Both the position numbers and the translations under genes were made by a program. 64,000 nt of DNA. It comes from Fragilaria crotonensis. Lineage: Eukaryota; Bacillariophyta; Fragilariophyceae; Fragilariales; Fragilariaceae. Each line of letters begins with the position of its first letter. The first letter of the stretch is position 1. The notes beneath the pieces are model-generated. The model did not search any database and was not told the DNA's origin. It saw nothing but the letters and a program-made list of their open reading frames with translations. This document shows, one piece after another, positions 33,132 through 44,074 of the stretch. The DNA is taken from the NCBI GenBank assembly GCA_022925895.1, contig JAKSYS010000119.1, positions 1 through 64,000 of the forward strand, written 5' to 3'.

Positions 33132-34452
33132 TTCGGCCACAAAGTTGGTCACCTTGTTTGCCATCGTTGATGACAAATAACAGGGGGCAAACAAGTTCGA
33201 CAACAAACCACCTGTCGCCAAGTTTCAGTGGTACGTGTTTTAAACGATCATCTAAACCAGCTTGACACTTCACCCAACCTGCCATCATCACATCCATGAC
33301 CTTATGGAAATTACGAGTAGTGCGACCTTTCTCTTCAGCACATGCATTTGCAAAGCTATTCATTGCTGCAGAGCGCCCACGGTTCAGGTCTGGAACATAG
33401 CCCAGCAGACGCCATGCTTTTACGTCACGACGAACTTTCTCAGTGAAAAGAGATGTTGTGAATGACACAGGACAGATATCAATATGCCCCTTGCTGTCAA
33501 TGACGGTGCCATCAAGGTACATTAAAATTTGTACAAGCAGCTGATCCTTCCCTTGTGCAAGTTGTTGGTACAATTCTCGATAACGTGAACCACTGTTTGC
33601 CTCGCCAACTTTGCTGTCAGTTGGTATGTACATTGACATTGGATACTCCTTATTGATGACAAGATTATCCATCACCATCAACGACTCATCTTGCAGCATT
33701 GACAATAAAGCAGGTACAAAGTCAAAGCAAATAATATCTTGAGCCTTGTCGTGATCTTCAAGATTCACTGTCAGTACCTTAGGAAGTCCTTTGTGTGAGT
33801 GTTCCAAAGCTTTGTACATCCACTGGATGTTGGCTTTCCGTGTTGTAGCTTTTGGGTTGAAATCAAAGCCCTCTAACTTGGCATTGTATGCCCATTGCAG
33901 TACCTTCTGCAACATGTAGTCAGGACATTGGGCATCCTCCAAAAGCTTGAGGAGATTCACAATATTTCGATGTTCAACATCATGATGCAATACCATGATT
34001 GCATGGCGATCACCCGCTTGAAGGCGTTCCATCATGGCATGATGAAAAACTGGGCAAGATACTATAGCAATGTCACCAATGCCTGTTCTTGTAGACAAGT
34101 TATGGTTCATTTCAACCTCCTGTTCATGAATGCCATCATCTGCGTCAAAATTACAAATATCCGAGTAGTCAAAAACTTCGTAAGGCTCATACGATGGAGG
34201 ATCTGTACTCATGAAAGGATTTAGACGTGAAGTTTCAACGCCGTATCCCAAGCGCCGGCACCATGTACTCTCATGAACTACGTCAAGGCTAGCAGCAAGA
34301 GGCCTTGGTTCCGACATATAGTCGCGACATGGAGCACTTCGCCATAAATGTTGACGAAGACCTCGTTCGGTTTTGAACGTAGCATAGCAGTTGACATTGA
34401 AACATGTGAACGCTCCACTTTGAGATGCTGATGATGTGCTGCTTGGTGCCAT
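32995..34452 (-). CDS. CACTA/Plavaka-like transposase, N-terminal portion
   Basis: A 485-residue frame from ATG 34452. It begins with a Cys/His finger (FTCFNVNCYATFKTERGLRQH). The catalytic region resembles CACTA-like transposases: ILMYLDGTVIDSKGHIDICP would supply the first aspartate. It is followed by VRRDVKAWRLLGYVPDLNR, an ELVCPLLFVINDGKQGDQLCGR segment, and a Cys/His patch RHHRSCDCLYEDLDNP. These features and the 3-bp target duplication agree. The frame stops soon after RCSSSLKGEKK, where family members continue for several hundred residues, so the C-terminal part is missing or lies beyond a frame change. It ends convergent with, and overlapping, the plus-strand gene. Confidence 0.6.
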   Translation of the reverse strand: MAPSSTSSASQSGAFTCFNVNCYATFKTERGLRQHLWRSAPCRDYMSEPRPLAASLDVVHESTWCRRLGYGVETSRLNPFMSTDPPSYEPYEVFDYSDICNFDADDGIHEQEVEMNHNLSTRTGIGDIAIVSCPVFHHAMMERLQAGDRHAIMVLHHDVEHRNIVNLLKLLEDAQCPDYMLQKVLQWAYNAKLEGFDFNPKATTRKANIQWMYKALEHSHKGLPKVLTVNLEDHDKAQDIICFDFVPALLSMLQDESLMVMDNLVINKEYPMSMYIPTDSKVGEANSGSRYRELYQQLAQGKDQLLVQILMYLDGTVIDSKGHIDICPVSFTTSLFTEKVRRDVKAWRLLGYVPDLNRGRSAAMNSFANACAEEKGRTTRNFHKVMDVMMAGWVKCQAGLDDRLKHVPLKLGDRWFVVELVCPLLFVINDGKQGDQLCGRINGHHSSTLRHHRSCDCLYEDLDNPDGGYRCSSSLKGEKKKHFHL

Positions 34453-34940
34453 TATGAAAACTGATCAACTTCCACGTCTTCCTTACTAATGGCAGTGGCT
34501 GGTGATGATGCCAAGTCAGTAAGATGGTTTACACCAAAAATGAAATTAAGGCTTCTGTTGGAAAATATGGCGCGAAGATTGTATCATACTAGGAGATACA
34601 CCGAAAGCATGAACAACAACCGATGAAAAAAGGGAAGCACGTCCGTCAAGCTTACGAACGTGCGGAAAGGATGTAGAAGATACATAACATATGACCAATA
34701 GAGAGGATAGTATGTAAACTTTCCGAGGAATCATACAGTAATAGGATATTTTTGAAAAAGTATTTCTATCGTAGATACAAATAAGTATAAAAAGACCTTT
34801 GTAAATGTAACCATGTACAAAATAAAGATATCATGTTAACATACCTAAACAAACCTAAGTGATTTTCAAATCGAATAAATTTTGTTAGAAATATGCGGTC
34901 AATACATATTTTCTTGGTGCATGACCACAGATTTATGTCC
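34453..34940. other. Subterminal region of the nested transposon, right side
   Basis: AT-rich and without a gene. It should contain the promoter of the minus-strand transposase. The last 26 bases before the AAT duplication form the right inverted repeat. Confidence 0.4.
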
Positions 34941-34966
34941 AAACCACAGATATGGGCTTCCTGATG
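34941..34966 (-). repeat. Nested transposon right inverted repeat
   Basis: Complement of the left end, reading ATATGGGCTTCCTGATG at its outer edge and followed by AAT (34967-34969). Confidence 0.8.
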
Positions 34967-34969
34967 AAT

Positions 34970-36301
34970 CTGGAGCACTTTGCAAATTTAACATTTCCCG
35001 ATGAGTTAGCATCGCAGCAGCCACCAGATGTGCCACTTCAATATGTGAAGATTAACCTATTCAAAGATCACTCCTTGATCTCAAGCAAACTTGTTCTTAA
35101 TCAAGCCGAGTCGTCACAAGCGCGTAATGGCGAGTCTACATGGCAGCGACTTGTTCAGCTCTGTGCATATGATTGGATTCCTTCGTCAGCAGTTGTTGGG
35201 CTGTCGTTTGTTTTTCCTGAGGTTGATGGTGGTGTGCTGCTTACAAACACATTCGATGATTGTCGTGGAATGTTCAATGCTTACCTATTAAAGTATCGGA
35301 TAGATTCTGAAGGACACGTCTCTTGTATTCCTCGGAATTTGTGTCCCCCCATTCCCGAGCTGTCACGAGCATTTTCGCAAACTGTGGTCGGTGGATTACT
35401 GTCAGATGATTTTTAACAGTATCAGACAGATACGTCAAGATATGCAACGCAGTCTTTGCCGAGTGGCGCAGTCACAAGGTGACTTTGCAGTGAAAACGAC
35501 GAAGCTTCAGCTGCCAAGTTGCAGTTGGTTTTACATAAAAAGCAGCTTGGCTTGCGAAGGGATACACAGTGTTCCCGAAGTTAGATACACACAACCGAAA
35601 GCCGTTCTGTCATGGGGACTCACTTTCCATTCATGTCCGCATGTCGGGTCTTTGGACGTTATCCGTTTCGACACAAAAGAGAAAATGATTGCCTTTCGGC
35701 GATTGTTTGGAATAATGGCTGGATTCGGTGTAAGGAAACAGCGACCAAAGTATAGTGACGGAAAGTCATCGTTGAGTTTTAACGATGTCTTGAACATTAT
35801 ATTGTGCCCGTCTGAACAGGAGACCGATTCAAATGGAGCAAAAGGCACATCTGGCTCTTCTGATCATGGTCCCTTCAGGCGATGTACGACAGATGATGGT
35901 ATAGATCTGGCATACGATGCTTCAGAAGGTGTGCTGAAGATTGTCCTTCGATATCGCAAGATGGTTGTCACCAACAAGTCCATCGGTACTCTCTCGCTTC
36001 TGTTGGAGTTGCCGCCGCATGTGCCGACGAACGAGGAGATACATCAAGCTCGTTACAAAACCCTTGTTCCGACAGCTCTTCAGTTGACCAGATGAATGAC
36101 ATTGTTCCAGGAATGGAATTTGTGGATGGCTTGTACGTCATGCAGATACAGCAAGTGTTTACAAACGAAATTCATGCAAAGCGAGTGTACAAGATTGTTG
36201 ACAATGTAACAAAGAGAACAAAGATGGTCCACTCATCTGAGATTGTGATCTACACCGATGCCGACGATGTCCATCAACAAATTCAAAAAATGCTCGAATA
36301 G
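34970..36301 (+). pseudogene. Gene B of element 2, 3' part
   Basis: It continues the gene B reading after the nested insertion: LEHFANLTFPDELAS, then VPLQYVKINLFKDHSLI, FNSIRQIRQDMQRSLCR, AQSQGDF, LQLPSCSWFYIK, GFGVRKQRPKYS, MEFVDGLYVMQIQ and IQKMLE at the end. Each block has a counterpart in element 1. The reading frame changes near 35400 and near 36090. It ends 12 bp from the 3' end of gene A on the opposite strand. Function unknown. Confidence 0.6.
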
Positions 36302-36313
36302 TATGAACTTAGG

Positions 36314-39300
36314 CTAAACAAGCCCATGGTTGTTGCTAGTAGTAGATGTATTGCTAACATCGCTATTTGATGTGCAAATACTGAAATCATCGTCATCCTC
36401 CAAAGTGAAGGAGTCGTCTTGTTCGGTGCTGTTGTAACTGTTGTCATCGACGCTTGTGCTATCAGCCATTGTCATCACAGTTGCCAGTATTCCGGCTGTC
36501 GCCAGAACCATCACTACCATTTTCTTCATCAACATGATGATCGTCATCAAGAAAAAGTGCATCGCCTTGCCCGCTGTACCACATTATGCGCCTTTGCAAC
36601 CACCTTGCGATACCAAGCAGCTTACTTTTCCGTGTACCATTCCTTGATAAACCTCCACGGTTTGTCCGACGGAAAAAGTAAGACTTGATGAGTGCGTTTA
36701 ATGCTTCCCACCCTTGCTGAGAAAACCGATGCAGACACTTCCATTCCTGCATGTACTTCATAACATGCGAGGATGAAAGCATGTGTGTATAGTTCGTACA
36801 CCCTTCCTTTCCATATACTTTGACCCAGTCGTTGAACCAACCATCAACGAGACATTGAAATGTTGCTATCTCGTCTTCATTCAAGTCCGTATTTTTTCGA
36901 AGCAGGGCCATTGCTGCCCTGTACTTTGGAAAACAACGAAGCAGTCGCAGTCTATTGATATCAGGTGCATTTGGAAACGACACTTCAATAAGGAGCTCAA
37001 TCGAATTCATTATGGATCGTGTCCGATTGTTATCCATAGACAAAGTTCCCATACTCACTCCATCATCAGAAAGAGGAAATCGCCATTGCGCAGGAGCAAC
37101 AACAGTTCCAAGAATCTGGCTTCCGATTATATTGGAAATCCGATGCACATACTGGTCTTGCCGATGCTTTGCTCCTCCAGTAGTCCAATCAAGAATCCCC
37201 TTTTGTGAATTGGAGAGACCTGATCGAAGAATGCTCTCGATCGATTTCAAACCCACTCGGTTCTCTAAGTGAAGGATGCACACCACTGCCTGCAGCACAA
37301 GGTACATTGCTCGTTCCTTCGGTTCGCTCTCTTTCAGCATACGAGATAGATCTTGGGCTCGCTGTTCTTTCAATAGAACCTCTCGTAATCGCTCTTTGCG
37401 TTCTTGAAGAATTCCACTTATGGACATTCCCCGTTCAGAAAGTTCGGCAGTAATGTGCGCAGCCCATGCTGCCTTATCCCGAGTTGTACTGGGTTGAAAG
37501 TCAATATCCAGTAGATCGCCAACAACCGTAAGTTCACCTGGTCGCCTAACATGCATTCTTTGTTTGTCTCTCCTATCTACATTGTCTTCATCGGAAAAAA
37601 TGATTCCATTATCTGGGATTTCAAGAAGGGAAGTAAGGACATCGAGCTCTTCATTCAATGTTGCTCTGACACCCGGATCGGAAAAAAAAGGGTAATGATA
37701 GCACTCGTCCTCACCATCTTCTTCTCCGTGTCCTAGTACAGTCTTGTTGATACACAAAGGACATTTTGTCTTATCCTGGGGAATGTGGATAGTTGATGAT
37801 CGGCAAGGGCAAATGTAACAAAATTTCTCTTTAACTTTGGCTGCCCCGCCTTCGTCCAGTGCACTCCATTGTAGTTTCATGTCACCAGGGAATGACATCT
37901 TGAATGGACGACACTCCAATGCCTCTGCAACTTCACCAGCATTAAAGCTCTTGTAGAGCGACCGAAAGCCCTCAAGTGTCTTCTTGCTGTCTTTAGCGAT
38001 GACAATTCTCAAAGGAAAACAGAGATTGCGACTCTGTACCAGGGAGTCCGGACTGTGAAGGAGCATCGGCTGCTTTGTAATGGGATCTCTCATGGCAACG
38101 TCGTTGAACTTCAAGCCTGCCGCAACATGTGAGATTGTGTTGGTAAGCTGCGCTCCGTCAGATGCAAGCCCCAACTCCACAGGACGTCGCTTGGCTTCAT
38201 CCATTAAGCCATATGCTCTAAAGAGTGTCTCCGTAACCTTTATGGCATCAAATTCAAAGCCTTCGCCAACAACGTTGTCTTCAATCTCATCATTTTGCAA
38301 GTCTGTGCAAAATGATCGCCCAATCATGGTGTATGGACATACTGCTGAAGCAGCAGCCTCCAACTTTCGAGCCGAACGAAGAATTGTAGATTTGCTTGGA
38401 AGCGAGCCTCGGCCATACTTCGATGAATTCTCAACACGGCGCAAAAGTTCAATCCCTGTCAAGCTTAGTTTGAAACCCGCTATGTCCATAGCCTTCAGTA
38501 TTTTCCATGGGGAAAACACGTGTTGTCGGAGGTATTGACGAACTTTATCGATTATGCATGCTTTCGCTTCTCCATTGAGAAAACCATCGTCCCACACGCA
38601 TTCAACCAACAGGGCTGCTTTCCTTTGTTGCTGCGATGGCGGCCTTGCTTTCTCTTATGAAGCACTGCCAGTAGCGCTGACGTGAGTTCCTGTTGTGTTG
38701 TTGTGTTATACTCATCATTAGTAGTAGTAGTAGAGGTGGTTCTCTGTTGGCTCCTCGCAAATCGCATAATTTCAGAATGGGTCCATTCAAAGACCGTCAC
38801 GCTATCGACAACTATCTTAGCCAATCGAGACTCCGGAAACTTTCTTCGATCCGCAAGATCTGTTCTTGAAATAAAGTTCTCAATCAGGGTGGAGAGTGTT
38901 TGTGTCAGGTGAAGATTCTCGCCACATACACGAAGCCTTTGTTTTCTGAGTTTTTCTGCGGCAGTTGCTGCATTACTATCATCGTTATCATACTGCTTGA
39001 GAACATTTAAGTCATCATTTGTTTGAGGATGGATCTGCATTGCTTTCTCTTTTCCTGTCTGCCAGCATTCTTGTCGCTGCGCTCGTTGCTGACAATGTGC
39101 AGCAGCAATTTGCGCCGTGAGCACCTGAACTGTCTTATCGAGTGATGCATTTCTCTCATCAAGCTCCAGGCAACGTTGTCGTAGCAAAGTGATTTCGAGT
39201 TCAAGTTCATATACGGTGCTACTATTTCCTGTTGAGATTGATGAGACTGTCGTGCAGGTGAGGGGTGCATTGGCAACAGCTGCATTATCCGATTGCGCTC

Positions 39301-39866
39301 CATCAGCAGGTGGTGCTGGAGTATAACTGGGAGCCGCCAATGTGGAGAAGCTATCGGCAGCGGTAAACAATCTTCGAGGGTCACAAGACAATACATCTCT
39401 GTGCGGTGCTGGTGTCATGATACCATTATCATGAATGCTTTCGGCAAATTTGCCCAATTCGTCAAAATTACATTCAGAACCTTGAACATTATTCGTGACA
39501 CTTGAAGAAGTAGTTTCTCGTATCAGAAGTAGTGATGCTCATTTCCTCAGCTGCGACATCATTTCTGTTACGGTTGCTTTTAAAGGAGAGCGAGGACCCT
39601 GCTGGCCTTTCAGGTCGGACATTACTCGGTCGATAGAGTTTCTTCAGAGTCGTTGGTTTTGTCAAATCGGTGTGACCACCGGTACATCGGTACCTCTTTG
39701 AATTTCGGTTTGGATGACGATTCATGCTCGTCATCACCGCATCTTCAACAAGGTCACATCCATGACAAAAGAAGTGATCTGGGAAGTCTTCTTTTCTGTT
39801 TGCCCCAAACGTCAGGCATGTGATTTCGGTACTTCTTGAACACCTGTAGAGTTGATGTCGCTGCAT
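36314..39866 (-). CDS. Gene A of element 2: zinc-finger, coiled-coil, putative transposase-like protein
   Basis: Homologue of gene A in element 1 in the same order. The zinc-finger head from ATG 39866 includes HFFCHGCD and KRYRCTGGH. A helical segment with YELELEITLLRQRCLELDER follows, then ENFISRTDLADRRKFPESRL and FEWTHSE. The long core (38609-36462) holds LGLASDGAQLTNTISHV, CYICPCRSSTIHIP, ILHLENRVGLKSI, GKEGCTNYTHMLSSSHVM and QGWEALNALIKSYFFRRTNR. The core is one open frame of 715 codons and most residues are identical to element 1, so it has been kept under selection. Frame changes occur near 39490, near 38600 and near the acidic tail (36462 or 36314). Confidence 0.62.
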
Positions 39867-39964
39867 GATCGCTTTTCATTGCGTCAAGTGTGTCATGCTC
39901 TCAGATCTCAGTAGGATATTATCGGCCACGGAAGAAAAGAACAACAAAAAATCTTTTAACGTAG

Positions 39965-40132
39965 AGTCTACTTGGGATTCAGTACAACTTCTATTATTCT
40001 TCCACGTGGAAGTACTGTTCCACACCCATAAACGACGTCGTCAAAATTGGGAATTACTCGGACAGCGTGCACTATGTCATTCAACACCATGCAAGGAACA
40101 GCATAGTGCACGCTGATCACTTTGTTACATGA
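39965..40132 (+). pseudogene. ORF C remnant of element 2
   Basis: The frame reads IQYNFYYSSTW, then NYSDSVHYVIQHHARNSIVH and a stop at 40130-40132. It aligns with ORF C of element 1 at the aromatic stretch and at VHY...VHA, with equal spacing. An in-frame stop lies just upstream and no ATG is present, so it is either a broken copy or a terminal exon. Confidence 0.4.
40063..40115. repeat. 14-bp perfect inverted repeat near the end of element 2
   Basis: Arms CAGCGTGCACTATG (40063-40076) and CATAGTGCACGCTG (40102-40115) with a 25-bp loop. Element 1 keeps an imperfect version at the same place, with GTGCAC in both arms. It overlaps ORF C, whose two VH codon pairs create the GTGCAC words. A subterminal protein-binding site is possible. 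Confidence 0.6.
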
Positions 40133-40254
40133 ATTCGTCGAGTTACGGAGCTTTGAAAATGACTTTTGACCGTTATTTTCTCTGTCGTAAAGTATGAAAT
40201 TTCGTTCAGTCAAAATTCAACAGTAAAACTGACAGATAACGCTTGGCCGGCTGG

Positions 40255-40292
40255 ATCGATCAAATGAATTTAACACCGAATGGTCTCTATGC
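40255..40292 (-). repeat. Element 2 right terminal inverted repeat
   Basis: Ends ...CACCGAATGGTCTCTATGC on the plus strand. It is followed directly by CATAG, the same five bases that precede the left end. Confidence 0.7.
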
Positions 40293-40297
40293 CATAG

Positions 40298-40712
40298 TGG
40301 TGTCCTTCTCGTAGGACTAATCCAGGAGCCCTTCCGCCACACTCGCTCTGGCAAACCAACAAACCAACGAGAAATTATCGAGTCTTCTCGAAGGCCAAGC
40401 TGTTAAAGCGAACGGCAATTTGTTGCAGTAACACATTGCTTATTCTTTGAAAGAGACAAGTGGTTACAACAAAAGTCAATTGTCTTTTGTCAGTTGGCAA
40501 GAAGTAACGACGTATCATTTTCATCCTCTTCCATCTTGACTGTGCTCTGCGCACCGTTGCGCGCCCGTACGTCACAGTATAAAAGCCACGTTTCGGGGAT
40601 ACTCCACCATCACCACCACCACTGCCGGAAAGGAAGTTCAAGTCTCCAAAGCTCACTGCAATCGCAAGCAACAAGAAACAACAAGCATCAAACAATACAC
40701 TAAGAAGTTACA
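40298..40712. other. Exportin-1 upstream region
   Basis: Host DNA after element 2 leading to exportin-1. No gene. It contains the TATA-like box noted separately, and a run of CACCATCACCACCACC near 40606. Confidence 0.5.
40578..40585 (+). promoter_or_regulatory. TATA-like box upstream of exportin-1
   Basis: TATAAAAG lies 128 bp before the ATG of exportin-1, preceded by CGTACGTCACAG. Position and sequence suit a core promoter; no experimental support. Confidence 0.45.
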
Positions 40713-43700
40713 ATGAGCCTCTCTTCGAACAATATCGATCAAGTCGCTGCCTCATTGGTAAAACAATTTGATATTTCTGTCCTCGACCAGCTAGTTTCTG
40801 CAGCGTACGATCCAGTCAATCCCCAACGAAGTGCTGCCAACAAGGCGCTGATGCAACTGCAAGAAGCTCCCGAGTTGTGGACCAAGGCAGATGAAATGAT
40901 CGAGAAATCTGTTAATCCACTCACGCGATTCTTTGGGTTACAAGTGCTAGATGATGCAATCAAAACGCGGTGAGTGTCTGATAACGTGAACGGCGCATCG
41001 TGTACTTCATCAACATTGCCGATAATGTCTATGATGTCCTCATGTGCAGAAGCTCACACCAACAACTCACACCTGCAATTTTCTATCGTCATTTCTCACA
41101 CCAGATGGAAGATCATGCCGACGGAGCAAAAAGAGGGCATCAAGAACTACGTCGTTGGAAAAATCATAGCTATGTCATCGGATGAAGCTGTGATGCAGCG
41201 AGACCGGGTGCTCATCTCGAAACTCAACCTTACACTCGTGGAAATTCTCAAACACGAGTGGCCTCACAACTGGCCGACATTCATCAGCGATCTTGTGGGA
41301 TCTTCCAAGACGTCAGAAGTCCTGTGTGAAAACAACATGCAAATCTTGAAGCTTTTATCAGAAGAGGTCTTTGATTTTAGCAAAGATCAAATTGTCACTG
41401 AAAAAGTCAAAACCCTCAAAGAGAGCCTCAACAGCGAGTTTCAGGCGATCTACCATTTGTGCGAATTCATCTTGGCTCATTCCCAGCGTCCTTCGCTTCT
41501 GCAAGTGACGTTACAGACCCTACAAAGGTTCCTTACTTGGATTCCCCTCGATTTCATCTTTCGTACTCAGCTTCTTAACGTGCTGCTCAATCGTTTCTTT
41601 CCCGAACCAATGTTCCGAAATGATGCACTCGAGTGCTTGACTGAGATTGGAAGTTTACAAGAACCCAAATACGACAATTCCTTTCCTCCTTTCTTTGCCA
41701 CATTCTTGGCTCGTCTAGCGGACATTTTTTCGCCAGAAACAAACCTTGAAAATGCCTTGAAAACGGTTCAGATGACGATCAGGTCTTCATCCAGCGCTTG
41801 GCATTGTTTTTCAGTGGTTTCTTTAAGGCGCACATGAAGCTCTTGGAAACCCACGAGGCACAGGCATCACTCATTACGGGCCTGGTCTATCTGGTCCGTG
41901 TCTCGGAAGTTCGCGATACCGAAATCTTTCGCATCTGTTTGGAAACCTGGCACATGCTTGCTGAGGATCTCTACAAGTCGACTCATGACCATCGATCGTT
42001 TGGAGACGGACCTCTCCATCTTAACAATGGAAACTCGGCTGCGCTGTCGCGAAAGTTTCTTTACGCTCCAGTCTTGACGGGGGTCCGTCAGGTCATGATT
42101 GCCAGTATGGCCAAGCCGGAAGAAGTATTGATTGTTGAAGATGAGAATGGGGATATCGTGAGAGAGACAACCAAGGATACAGATGTGATTGCACAATACA
42201 AGACTATGAGAGATACACTTGTTTATCTGACGCATCTCAATTGCGAAGACACTGAGGCCATTATGCTGAACAAGCTCACAGAACAAGTGGATGGCAGCAA
42301 CTGGAGCTGGAACAATATCAATACACTGTGCTGGGCAATTGGTAGTATCTCTGGCGCCATGTCTGAGGATGAAGAGAAGAGGTTTCTGGTGACGGTTATC
42401 AAGGACCTCCTTGGACTATGCGAACAGAAACGGGGGAAGGACAACAAGGCGGTCATTGCCTCTAATATCATGTATGTAGTTGGGCAGTATCCGCGCTTCC
42501 TGAAGGCGCACTGGAAGTTCCTCAAGACGGTTGTCAACAAGCTCTTTGAATTCATGCACGAAGTTCATCCTGGTGTGCAAGACATGGCGTGCGACACATT
42601 TCTTAAGATTGCAAACAAATGCAAACGGAAATTTGTCACTTTGCAGGCTGACGAGGACGTGCCATTTATCTGCGAACTTGTTGACAATCTCCCAACCATT
42701 ATTAGCGATCTGGAACCCCATCAAGTGCAGGCCTTTTACGAAGCAGTGGGGTGTATGCTGAGTGATAAGGGTGGCAAACTTGATCGGACAGCTCTGTTGG
42801 CGAGACTGATGGAGCTACCGAACCGCACTTGGAGAACCATTATGGATCGCGCACATACGAATGTAGAAAGTCTTATGGATCCACCAACCATCAAGGAAAT
42901 CATCAAGATACTGAAGTGTAACAACCGGGTGTGCAATTCAGTTGGGTCGCTTTTCACACATCAGCTACAAACCTTTTTCTTGGATATGCTGAATGTGTAC
43001 AAGGTCTATTCAGAGAGGATATCAGCAGCGATCGCAGCTCAAGGCGCCATTGCCACTCAAATGAGTCTCGTTCGAACTATGCGAAGTGCGAAGAAGGAAG
43101 TGTTGCGGCTGCTCATTACTTTTATTGATAAAAGCGGACCGCCGGAATCTGCACCCGAAGCAGTTGCGCAAGGGTTCATCCCTCCAGTGTTGGATCCAAT
43201 ATTGGGAGACTATCAGAGAAACATCGCGGGGGCTCGTGATCCTGAAGTCTTGACCCTTTTCGCGACAGTGATTGAAAAGTTGCAGGGATACGTCGTCAAT
43301 GATGTACCCCGAATAATGGAGGCCGTTTTCGAGTGCACTCTCCAAATGATCACAGCCAACTTTGAAGACTTTCCGGAACATCGCATCAGGTTCTTTGAGT
43401 TCTTGCGCGCCATCAACACCTACACTTTCGCCGCCCTCTTCAACATTCCCGCCGAGCATCAAAAGCTGGTAGTGGACAGTGTTGTTTGGGCCATGAAACA
43501 CACGGAGCGTAATATATCAGATACCGGCCTTGATATATTGCATGACTTGTTGTGCAACGTTGGGAAAACTCCAAATGTGGCCCAAGGATTCTATCGCCAG
43601 TTCCTGTTGTCCCTGATTCAAGATGTCTTCGCAGTCATGACAGATCGATTACATAAGTCTGGCTTTCGCATGCACTCGACGCTACTCCGCATGATGTTTC

Positions 43701-44074
43701 ATTTGGTTCAAACCAATCAAGTGACTGTACCGTTGTTCGATCCAGCGACGCAACCGCCCGGTCAAACGAATCCTGTATTTCTAAGGGATCATATCTCCAC
43801 TCTGCTGCTAACGAGCTTCCCGAATCTGACTCGATCTCAAGTTGTGAAGTTTGTGGAGGGAATGTTCGATGTACAGATGGATTTACAAACTTTCAAAGCC
43901 CACCTTCGTGATTTCTTGATTCAGTTGAAGGAGTTTTCCGTTGAAGACAATAGTGGTTTGTTTGGCGAGGAGGCCGAGCGACAAAGGATGGAGAAGGAGG
44001 AAGAGCTTCTTCAACAGCGGCGGGCCGTGCCTGGGTTGTTGAAGCCAAGTGAAGTCATTGATGACGATTTGTAG
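40713..44074 (+). CDS. XPO1: Exportin-1 (CRM1), nuclear export receptor
   Basis: Karyopherin-beta that carries leucine-rich-signal cargo out of the nucleus with RanGTP. About 1,075 residues, the usual family length. Exon 1 is 40713-40969; the 135-bp intron 40970-41104 splits an Arg codon. The N-terminal importin-beta domain ([20 protein letters not shown]) is followed by the exportin-1-like region ([15 protein letters not shown]). The NES-groove block is nearly identical to animal CRM1 ([19 protein letters not shown]) and keeps the cysteine (nt 42419-42421) targeted by leptomycin B. The C-terminus has the helical [20 protein letters not shown] and an acidic end. One base appears to be missing at AAAA 41760-41763, where family sequence continues as [18 protein letters not shown]. 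Confidence 0.95.

Larger units (their letters stand above)
28227..34966. mobile_element. Nested CACTA-like DNA transposon inside gene B of element 2
   Basis: A 6.74-kb element with inverted ends CATCAGGAAGCCCAT...ATGGGCTTCCTGATG. The match continues into WTCTGTGRTTT, about 26 bp with two mismatches. It is flanked by AAT on both sides (28224-28226 and 34967-34969). A 3-bp duplication fits the CACTA (CMC) group, and the minus-strand gene at 32995-34452 resembles the N-terminal half of CACTA/Plavaka-like transposases. It also carries a two-part minus-strand gene (28502-30100) and a plus-strand gene behind tandem promoter-like repeats (31836 onward). A termination codon splits each of these two, so the element may be defective or contain unspliced introns. 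Being inserted in element 2, it is the younger of the two insertions. Confidence 0.75.
27629..40292. mobile_element. Element 2: second copy of the element 1 family, interrupted by a nested transposon
   Basis: A 12.66-kb unit, or about 5.92 kb without the 6.74-kb nested insertion, so almost the same length as element 1. The ends pair over about 38 bp (27 matches), sharing TAGAGACCATTYGG and TGATCGAT. The left end reads CACTAGAGACC; the right end, read inward, starts GCATAGAGACC. CATAG flanks both sides (27624-27628 and 40293-40297), a candidate 5-bp target duplication. Gene order is mirrored relative to element 1: B (+), A (-), ORF C (+). Gene A and gene B proteins are clearly homologous to those of element 1 but substituted throughout, so the copies are not a recent duplication. 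Confidence 0.72.

Noticed and set aside
28224-34969. Reading the 28.2-kb and 34.9-kb inverted sequences as a chance hairpin in host DNA
   Set aside because: They bound a transposon-like gene set, are flanked by identical AAT, and interrupt a homologous protein precisely.
40063-40115. Hairpin as a rho-type terminator or CRISPR-like repeat
   Set aside because: The context is a eukaryotic transposon end; there is no array and no T-tract.
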